Below are positions 26,372 through 33,613 of a stretch of 64,000 nucleotides of DNA, piece by piece. Within the stretch, counting starts at the first letter, position 1, and each line of letters begins with the position of its first letter. The stretch covers positions 124,001 to 188,000 of the forward strand of contig CAWBCD010000010.1 of NCBI GenBank assembly GCA_963787205.1. The letters run 5' to 3'. Made by a program: the position numbers and the translations under genes. Below the pieces are notes generated by a model that saw nothing but the letters and a program-made list of their open reading frames with translations, was not told where the DNA came from and made no database searches. This DNA is from DATFNI01 sp963787205. GTDB lineage: Bacteria > Bacteroidota > Rhodothermia > Balneolales > DATFMH01.

Positions 26372-29300
26372 TTACGGCAATCGTTTATCCGAAACGTCCG
26401 ACATCGAACCCATGGATTTCGAATACGGCTGCAGATAAAATGTATAATGATAATCCCTATCGCCCGGCAGCCGGTATTGTGGTTCCGGTCTCGCTTTTGG
26501 AGTCCATGTATTCACTCCACCCACGCCCATCTGTTTGTAATCCAGGTTCACCGTCAGGTAGTCCCGGTTGGGCAGGTCATCAATGTGTGTGGCCTTCTCC
26601 AGGTCTTCCAGTGAATACGGCCAGGCGCTCACACTCAGGGTCGGGTCACCCACCGCCAGCAGTCCCTCACCTTCCTTGTTCGTGAAGGCCACCCAGCGCA
26701 CATCACACCGGTTCCCGTTCTCCTGCGGCCGTACATAGTCGGTCCACAAACTGTCCACCGGTCCCGAGTAGGTACCCACATCGGCCCCGCTCTTCTTATC
26801 CATGTAGTTCGCCCACGGGCCCCGCCCGTACCAGCTCATCGTCCCGTACTCGGCCGGGATCCGCAGCTCTGCGCCCACCTTCGGGATATCCGGGGGAACA
26901 TTCCCGATCGGATCCAGATCCTGGGACACCTTCACCGCTCCGTTTCCGTAGACCGTGTACACCGTCTTCCAGGTCGACTCGCCCACCGGCAGGGTGCCCT
27001 TCACCGTGATTACCGCCATCTTTGGATCCGGCTGCGTTACACTCACCCCGCTGACCTTCCGGCCCGGTCCGGCCTGCTTCCAGGCGTTCAGCGATCCCCT
27101 GAACCCGGCAATGTCGTTGTCGGTCGGGGCCCGCCAGTAGTTCGGCTGCAGCGCTCCGCTGATCAGCTCATGCCCCTTCCAGTTGTAACCGGACAGCGAT
27201 CCATCACCCTTGTTCACACTCACCTTGAACCCGTCACCGCTCACAATCACCGAGCCACCCGACTGGTCCACACTCACCGGGCTCATCCCGCCCAGGTCGG
27301 CCATCGGAGCCGGGGCCGTCGCCCAGGGCATCCTGAACTGATCCCAGGCTACCATGAAGCCCTTCTTCGCCCAGAACTGCCCCTCTTTCAGGTGCACGCT
27401 CAGGTTCAGCCAGTATTCCCGTCCGGGGGCCAGATCCGGCTGGTGGATCGGCAGGCTCAGACGCGTCCAGCCTCCGGCCGGGGTGCTCAGGGTGTCGATC
27501 ACCCCCGACTGGATCACCTTCCCGTCCCGGGTCAGCTCCCAGCGCACGCTGTATCCGCTCAGGCTGGTATGGTAGTATCCGTTGTGGATGCCCACCTGCC
27601 CTTTGGACAGATCCATCGCCCGGAAGTCCACGTACTGGTAAACATGCTTGACCTCATAGTAGGCCGGCTGGGGTTTACGGTCCGGAAGAATAAAGCCGTT
27701 GATGTTGAAGTTGGCATCGTTGGGTTTGTCTCCGTAGTCTCCGCCGTAGGCCCAGAACCAGCGGCCCTGCTTGTCTTTCTTGTACAAGCCCTGGTCGACC
27801 CAGTCCCAGATACACCCGCCGATCAGGTTCTTGTGGCCGTCAATCGCTTTCCAGTAGTCCGCCATATTCCCGGTTGAGTTACCCATCGAGTGGGCATATT
27901 CGCACATGAAGACCGGTTTCGTCGTTGATGTGGCCAGATGTACCAGCTCCTTCGGTGTTGGATACATGTAGCTGTTCATGTCCGCCACGCTGTTCATTTG
28001 TTGATCGTGGATAGGCCGGGAAGGATCCACAGCCCGGGCATAGGCAGCCATGATTTTAAAGTTTTCCCCATAACCATCCTCGTTGCCCAGCGACCAGATG
28101 ATCACCGACGGATGGTTCTTATCCCGGGCGATCATCCGTTCAATGCGTTGAAGACAGGCATTGGTCCATAGAGGATCGCTGCCCGGCAACAATTCTCTAT
28201 GAATTGAGATACCGTGTGATTCCAGGTTTGTCTCGTCGATCACGTACATGCCGTATTTATCAAACAGGTAATAGTAGCGCGGATCATGGGGGTAGTGCGA
28301 AAAACGAACCGTGTTGATGTTCCCTTCCTTCATCAGCTTGAGATCCTTCACGATCCACTTGTAATCCATAGCACGACCGTGATACGGATCATGATCATGA
28401 ATATTCACACCCTTCAGTTTTACGGAGACGCCATTGACCAGCAGCATGCCGTCCTTGATCTCGATGGTACGGAAGCCGGTAGTCGAACGCGCTGCTTCGA
28501 TTACCTTCCCGTCGGAATCTTTCAAAACCAAAACCACATAATAAATATTGGGAGTCTCGGCACTCCACTTGCGTACATCTTTTACCGTACCCCGGAGTTC
28601 GGCTATTCCATCTGTACCGGCCGGCAAGTCCGTAACGGTATGTCCACTCAAAAAGGGACCATTACCGATCTGCTGACCCTGTTCATTATACAGATATGCA
28701 TCTACTTCAGCCGGTTTCAAATGTTCACCGGTATCATTGCGTACCTTTGCCGTGATGTGCAGCAAGCCGTCTTCGTACCGGTCATCCAGTTTGGCGCGAA
28801 CGAAGAAATCCTCCAGGTGTTCTTTGGGTGTCGAATACAGGTACACCCTGCGGAAGATCCCGCTGAAGCGCCACATATCCTGATCCTCCAGGTAGGAGCC
28901 GTCCGACCAGCGGAACACTTCCACGGCCAGTTCGTTATTGCCCTTCTTCAGGTAAGGAGACAGGTTGAACTCGGCAGGAGTCATGCTGCCCTGGCTGTAT
29001 CCGACTTCCTTCCCATTCACCCAGATATAAAAGGCACTTTTCACCCCGCCAAAATGGATGTACACTTCGCGTCCGTCCCAGTCATTGGGCACGGTAAAGG
29101 TGGTGCGATAGGAACCCACCGGATCATAATCCTGGGGAATCAAGGGCGGATGGGCCGGATAATTCGGATGAAAGGGGAAACGGAAATTGAGGTATATCGG
29201 CCGTCCATACCCTTCGAGCTGCCAATCACTTGGTACCGGAATAGATGCCCACTTGCTCACATTATAGCTCGTTTTATAAAAATCTTTCGGCCGCTCCGCC

Positions 29301-29590
29301 GGGTTCTTCGACCAGTGAAACTTCCACTTCCCGTCCAGTGACTTGTAATACGGAGTGTGTATGGCCAGCCCGCTGTCGGCAAGGGCGCTTTGCTGATCCG
29401 GGTAATGCATGAAGCTCAGATGCGCCGGCTCTTTGTTAATTTGAACAACTTGGGGATTCTCCCAGTCAGGAAGAACACCCTCGCTTTTTTGTGCGAACAG
29501 GGTTGTTTCACTGCCTATCGGAACAAAAAGCGCTACCAAGAAGATGGGTAAAAAGCATCTTAACAGTCTGGATAAAGAATGTGTGTACAT
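26372..29590 (-). CDS. GH2 beta-galactosidase, LacZ-like, secreted (paralogue B)
   Basis: This is the second LacZ-like enzyme, 1072 residues from ATG 29590. The frame runs to 29635, but that would place a perfect operator palindrome (29621-29634) inside the coding region. The ATG at 29590 aligns with paralogue A (MYTHSLSRLL versus MYRYISNFFK) and gives a clean signal peptide ending FAQ. Acid/base Glu504 is in WSLGNEDGYGENF and nucleophile Glu564 in FMCEYAHSMGNSTGN. The residue after the acid/base is Asp instead of the usual Ala, a possible fine-tuning difference. The C-terminal 1.3 kb is nearly identical to paralogue A, whereas the segment around the second domain and the active-site loops differs, so the two may differ in substrate. 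Confidence 0.94.
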   Translation of the reverse strand: MYTHSLSRLLRCFLPIFLVALFVPIGSETTLFAQKSEGVLPDWENPQVVQINKEPAHLSFMHYPDQQSALADSGLAIHTPYYKSLDGKWKFHWSKNPAERPKDFYKTSYNVSKWASIPVPSDWQLEGYGRPIYLNFRFPFHPNYPAHPPLIPQDYDPVGSYRTTFTVPNDWDGREVYIHFGGVKSAFYIWVNGKEVGYSQGSMTPAEFNLSPYLKKGNNELAVEVFRWSDGSYLEDQDMWRFSGIFRRVYLYSTPKEHLEDFFVRAKLDDRYEDGLLHITAKVRNDTGEHLKPAEVDAYLYNEQGQQIGNGPFLSGHTVTDLPAGTDGIAELRGTVKDVRKWSAETPNIYYVVLVLKDSDGKVIEAARSTTGFRTIEIKDGMLLVNGVSVKLKGVNIHDHDPYHGRAMDYKWIVKDLKLMKEGNINTVRFSHYPHDPRYYYLFDKYGMYVIDETNLESHGISIHRELLPGSDPLWTNACLQRIERMIARDKNHPSVIIWSLGNEDGYGENFKIMAAYARAVDPSRPIHDQQMNSVADMNSYMYPTPKELVHLATSTTKPVFMCEYAHSMGNSTGNMADYWKAIDGHKNLIGGCIWDWVDQGLYKKDKQGRWFWAYGGDYGDKPNDANFNINGFILPDRKPQPAYYEVKHVYQYVDFRAMDLSKGQVGIHNGYYHTSLSGYSVRWELTRDGKVIQSGVIDTLSTPAGGWTRLSLPIHQPDLAPGREYWLNLSVHLKEGQFWAKKGFMVAWDQFRMPWATAPAPMADLGGMSPVSVDQSGGSVIVSGDGFKVSVNKGDGSLSGYNWKGHELISGALQPNYWRAPTDNDIAGFRGSLNAWKQAGPGRKVSGVSVTQPDPKMAVITVKGTLPVGESTWKTVYTVYGNGAVKVSQDLDPIGNVPPDIPKVGAELRIPAEYGTMSWYGRGPWANYMDKKSGADVGTYSGPVDSLWTDYVRPQENGNRCDVRWVAFTNKEGEGLLAVGDPTLSVSAWPYSLEDLEKATHIDDLPNRDYLTVNLDYKQMGVGGVNTWTPKARPEPQYRLPGDRDYHYTFYLQPYSKSMGSMSDVSDKRLP
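26520..27837. repeat. 1.3 kb direct repeat, copy 2 (inside beta-galactosidase B)
   Basis: This is the partner of 20954-22271 (offset 5566 bp). Both copies are in the same orientation, so recombination between them would delete the beta-helix gene and fuse the two GH2 genes. Confidence 0.85.
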
Positions 29591-29620
29591 AGCTGTAGTG
29601 ATGGGATGAACGATTACAAA

Positions 29621-29634
29621 TGTTATCGATAACA
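29621..29634. promoter_or_regulatory. Perfect LacI-type operator palindrome upstream of beta-galactosidase B
   Basis: TGTTATCGATAACA is a perfect 14-bp palindrome 31 bp before the preferred ATG. Variants with one mismatch occur upstream of paralogue A (24081) and susC (49830). Confidence 0.65.
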
Positions 29635-30096
29635 TTACATTTAAGAACTTAACTGCATAATTGCAAGCCTGAAAGGGATAAAATTGGTAAAAGGATGGAT
29701 TAATACCGGATTTTACGGATGATAATAGTCAGATACGGCAACACGAATAAAAGTTCATTTTGATCTCAGGACAAGGACCCGACCTATCGGGAAGATTTAA
29801 GAAGGACAGATCAAAAATCCCGAATCATAAATCATTGCTTTGCGTTTCTTCACTTTCCCTCATATACATTTAAAAACATGTTATTTACGAGAAATCGATA
29901 TAGGATCGGATAATCTCAACATGCTCTGCCTGCCAGGAGATAAAGTCCCAGTTCGGCTGAATCCTGTTAACTAATAATCGTTCTTTCTGAGATTCCCATT
30001 TTCATGGGGATGACGGAAGTTGGGTAATGGGTTGCAAGCCCATACAACTGTTAAAATCACTACAATAACCCTATGTCAAAATCAGTTCGATCGTGT
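29635..30096. other. Intergenic region with REP-like element at 29985-30016
   Basis: Nearly 460 bp separate the beta-galactosidase B promoter from the end of the DUF5107 gene. Seen: a 32-bp repeat TTCTGAGATTCCCATTTTCA followed by TGGGGATGACGG, related to 10983-11014. I see no gene, although short stretches could be decayed coding sequence. Confidence 0.55.
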
Positions 30097-33000
30097 TCAA
30101 AGTATAGACACGCTCTCTTTTTCTTTCGATCGGTCCACCAGTTCCAGATAGATTTTTGATGGGATATGATTGACATCCAGTTTCAGGACCTTACGAAATT
30201 TCGACTGGGCTTTCTCCAATTCTCCCAGACCAAGATAACCCAGTGCCATCAGGTAATGGCAGTTAACCTTGTTTTTTGTGTCCAGATCTTCATCAAAGAC
30301 CAAAAAATCGGGAAGTGAAATGGCAAAGTAATCAATGGATACCTTGTCGAAGAGGTGAGACTGCCCATAATCTATGAGTTTGTTGAATTTTGAACGGGCC
30401 TCTTTCTCCATCCCCATTTTTAAAAGAGCCTGTCCCTGGTAAAAGATCATGTCGGAAGCTTTGTCGTAGTAATACATCGACATGGAGGGATTATAAACAC
30501 CTTCTACAGCCTTGTTCAAATGGGAACTGGCCATTTCATCATCGCCGAGTTTCTCATAGGCACAGGCAAGATAATAGTGGATATTGTTTTCCCGTGTTCC
30601 GGTCAGTTTTCCTTCACCTAAATTTTCCGGATACACCTGAGCTTCTTTAAGTTCCTCAATCGCCTTCACATGATCTTCATTTCTCAGATATTCGCGTCCG
30701 AGTTGGACATGCGCCAGCACATATTGTCCGGTTACTTTTCCTTCACCACCTTCCCAGGGATGGAAACGTCGCGTTGCCAGCAATTCAGATGCTTTTTTGT
30801 AGTTACCCTGCAGATTATAAAGCATCACCCGCTCCAGATAAAGATCATCCCGTTGCTCGACCAACGCCAAATGATCATTCAGCATTTTCAGGCGTTCCTC
30901 CGGAGATCTCCCCTCTTTCTTGTATAGTTGGTCCAACTCAAAGAAAACTCTCGCATCATTGGTATTGAGTGCAAATGCAGCTTCCAGGGCTATACGGGCC
31001 TTTTCCGCATCACCTTTCTTGTTGTAGTAGGCGATCGCCAGATTCCGGTGAACGGTGGGAAACGTGTTATCCAGACACCGTGATTTTTCCCAATACCCTA
31101 TGGCATCATCATACCGTTTCTTGTCATAAAAAAGGTTGCCGAGATAGTAAGGAGCCCGCGCATCATCAGGATTCAGTTCCCGGGCAAGGTTCAGAACATC
31201 AATGGATTTCAGGCGATTGGGAAAACAAAAATCTGCTGGGAGATTTCCAGCTTTTTTGATGAACTTTACTGCGTCTTTTTTATGACCCAATTGATATTCA
31301 CAGTATCCCAGATAATAATGGATCATAGGATCATTATTCCATTTTTCAGTCTCTAAAGCGAACTGCAATATGTCTTCTGCCTCCTCAAACATACCTGCAT
31401 TCATATACTCTTCAGCAAGTACCAGGTAATTGGTCATATCTCTGGACAAACATATCTTCAGGAAACCTGGTATTCTATCCGTTGCTTTTTGTTTACCAGA
31501 GGATTGTATACTCAGTCTCTGTTCATTCATGGCACCATAGTCAAGCATATCAGCATCAAGTGCGTGTTTAACCACTTCTTGCGCCAGTTGCCGCCGACCC
31601 GTTTTTCTCAACACGGCGGCCTTAAGATTCCAGGCATAATTATTCCGGGAATTTGAGTTTAGAGACTCATCGATATGTTCCAGGGCCTGTTCGTGATTTT
31701 TCCGGATACAATCTATCCGTGCCAGGTAGAAAAAGGCGACACCCTTCCATTGGTCGTTCCATGTACATTTATAGAACAGATCATACGCCTCATCGTATCT
31801 ACCCTGAAGAAACAGCGATAGTGCCAGGTTGTAATACGGTTCACTTTTGTACGGATTGGGATTTCGGCTGATGAGTGTGTCGACCGCACGTCTGAAAAAC
31901 TGCTCACTTTCCCGAACCGCACCTCTTCTCAACAGTAGCAGACCGTAAGCATTATTATTATCCACGTCCGAAGAATCACGCTTAAGGGCTTCTAGGTAAT
32001 AAGGATCCGGATCAAAAGTAGCATGTCGGTACTGCTCCAGATGAAGGCCCGTCTGATAGAGCCGGTCCGTTGATTCGATTTCTTCCGGGGACAGCGCAGC
32101 CTTTGCAGCATCCGGGAACTCCTGCTCTTCTTCGGTTTCCGGAGACCAGGCAACCAGTTCTCTGCCTTCTTTTGTGGTGACTGATAGTCTCATTTTAACT
32201 GCATCGTCCTCGTCCAAAGAAGGAATACTTGCTTTCGAGATAAAGGGATTGCCGGGTGCCACCGACACTGTTTCTTCAAAAAGCACATCCTGATCGTATT
32301 TCAACACCACCTTCAATCTCTTGAAGGCTTCTGTCGTATGCACTTTGATCGTTGCGGTATTCCCCTCAAGATCGAGGTTTATGGCGGCTTCATGCGAAGC
32401 ATTTTTAACCCTGTCCAGTTTTTGATAGGGATAAAAATACTGCGTGAACGACTTGGTCTCGTACGGATGCAGCCAGCTGAAATCAGGCTGATTATCCGTG
32501 TACACGCCGGTCATTAATTCTACATAAGGACCGTCATTATCGGTGAGGTTCTGCTCCCATGCCTTGCCGAAATCCCCTGTTCCCCAGGTCCACTGCTTCT
32601 TGCCCGGCGACACATGATGATTGGCCACATGTAACACTCCTGCCTGCTTTCCGTGATCGTAACCTCCGACAAAATCATACTTAGAATCAAGCACCATGTA
32701 TGAGGAAGGCACAGGTATATTTTTATACCACGAGATATCGACCCCCTCCGAATAATCCATTTCATAATACGTACCCGTGGCAATCGGAAAGCGCGAAATA
32801 TCCCTTTTGCCATGATCCGCCACAAAATGAACATCCTGCGGAAATACGGACTGATAGTCGTCATTCACAGAAACGGCAGGATTTGCCCACCATAAAAACG
32901 TCTGGGGCAACGGAGTTCCGTTATAGATTCGTACCGATATTTCGATGTACGCCTTCCCCGGGTGCAAGGTGATCGCATGATATTCTTTCAAGCCCGACAT

Positions 33001-33477
33001 TCGCTCAACTTCCCCAAGCAACACGGTCTTGCTGCCATCCTCATTTTCAACCAGTTTGTAGTCGACCGGAAGAAACGTAGCCGGACGATGGTGCTGTGGC
33101 CAGTTAAACTCGATACCGCCCGATAACCACGGTCCGGTCAATCCCACGAGCGCCGGTTTTATGACATGATTGTGATAAATGAATGCATAGTTATTAGTCT
33201 TGTCGTACGCATACTGTATACGCCCACCAAATCCCGGCATCACCATCAACTTGATATACTCATTCTCCAGAAAGACCACCCGGTATTTTTCATCGTAACG
33301 CTCATCGTACACTTTCTCATAAAATGGATACGGATACACCTTCCCGGAACTTCCCTGGTACACACGCTTCTCAAAAAACATGGGGTTTTTCTCGGGTTCA
33401 CCGATGCGGTATGTGGGGATGGTTATGGTTTCTTCCCAGACACGAACGTTGGTATTGTTATGTTTTAGCAAGCTCAT
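30097..33477 (-). CDS. DUF5107 domain protein with TPR repeats, cytosolic
   Basis: This protein has 1126 residues and no signal peptide. The N-terminal ~340 residues form the DUF5107 region (galactose-mutarotase-like beta-sandwich), with YRVVFLENEYIKLMVMPGFG, GGRIQYAYDKTN, WLSGGIEFNWPQHHRP and a Trp-rich WTWGTGDFGKAWEQNL. Residues ~470-1110 are TPR units (for example NAYGLLLLRRGAVRESEQFF, YNLALSLFLQGRYDEAYDLF). The conserved His/Glu/Trp set suggests a carbohydrate-binding pocket, but no biochemical function is established to my knowledge. The GGGGAGAGGT of the flanking REP-like repeat forms the ribosome-binding site (AAGATG follows). It is the third gene of a sugar transporter - GH2 - DUF5107 series, so intracellular processing of the imported sugar is a reasonable inference. 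Confidence 0.85.
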   Translation of the reverse strand: MSLLKHNNTNVRVWEETITIPTYRIGEPEKNPMFFEKRVYQGSSGKVYPYPFYEKVYDERYDEKYRVVFLENEYIKLMVMPGFGGRIQYAYDKTNNYAFIYHNHVIKPALVGLTGPWLSGGIEFNWPQHHRPATFLPVDYKLVENEDGSKTVLLGEVERMSGLKEYHAITLHPGKAYIEISVRIYNGTPLPQTFLWWANPAVSVNDDYQSVFPQDVHFVADHGKRDISRFPIATGTYYEMDYSEGVDISWYKNIPVPSSYMVLDSKYDFVGGYDHGKQAGVLHVANHHVSPGKKQWTWGTGDFGKAWEQNLTDNDGPYVELMTGVYTDNQPDFSWLHPYETKSFTQYFYPYQKLDRVKNASHEAAINLDLEGNTATIKVHTTEAFKRLKVVLKYDQDVLFEETVSVAPGNPFISKASIPSLDEDDAVKMRLSVTTKEGRELVAWSPETEEEQEFPDAAKAALSPEEIESTDRLYQTGLHLEQYRHATFDPDPYYLEALKRDSSDVDNNNAYGLLLLRRGAVRESEQFFRRAVDTLISRNPNPYKSEPYYNLALSLFLQGRYDEAYDLFYKCTWNDQWKGVAFFYLARIDCIRKNHEQALEHIDESLNSNSRNNYAWNLKAAVLRKTGRRQLAQEVVKHALDADMLDYGAMNEQRLSIQSSGKQKATDRIPGFLKICLSRDMTNYLVLAEEYMNAGMFEEAEDILQFALETEKWNNDPMIHYYLGYCEYQLGHKKDAVKFIKKAGNLPADFCFPNRLKSIDVLNLARELNPDDARAPYYLGNLFYDKKRYDDAIGYWEKSRCLDNTFPTVHRNLAIAYYNKKGDAEKARIALEAAFALNTNDARVFFELDQLYKKEGRSPEERLKMLNDHLALVEQRDDLYLERVMLYNLQGNYKKASELLATRRFHPWEGGEGKVTGQYVLAHVQLGREYLRNEDHVKAIEELKEAQVYPENLGEGKLTGTRENNIHYYLACAYEKLGDDEMASSHLNKAVEGVYNPSMSMYYYDKASDMIFYQGQALLKMGMEKEARSKFNKLIDYGQSHLFDKVSIDYFAISLPDFLVFDEDLDTKNKVNCHYLMALGYLGLGELEKAQSKFRKVLKLDVNHIPSKIYLELVDRSKEKESVSIL

Positions 33478-33481
33478 CTTA

Positions 33482-33613
33482 CCTCTCCCCAGCCCCTATT
33501 CACATTCGTGGAGAGGAGCCAGAGGTATTTTGTAATTTCTGTTTTGATGTAGTTTTATTTAGCCATTGTCATACCCAGCTCTCTCCACATTTGTGGAAAG
33601 AGCTGGGGTGAGG
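33482..33613. repeat. Two REP-like palindromes between GH2 and DUF5107 genes
   Basis: Elements lie at 33482-33520 (CCTCTCCCCAGCC ... GTGGAGAGGAGCC) and 33573-33613. The second forms a 16-bp stem with one mismatch, CCCAGCTCTCTCCACA / TGTGGAAAGAGCTGGG, directly after the GH2 stop codon, and could act as a terminator or mRNA-stabilising hairpin. The first supplies the ribosome-binding site of the DUF5107 gene. Same family as 24243-24281. Confidence 0.7.
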
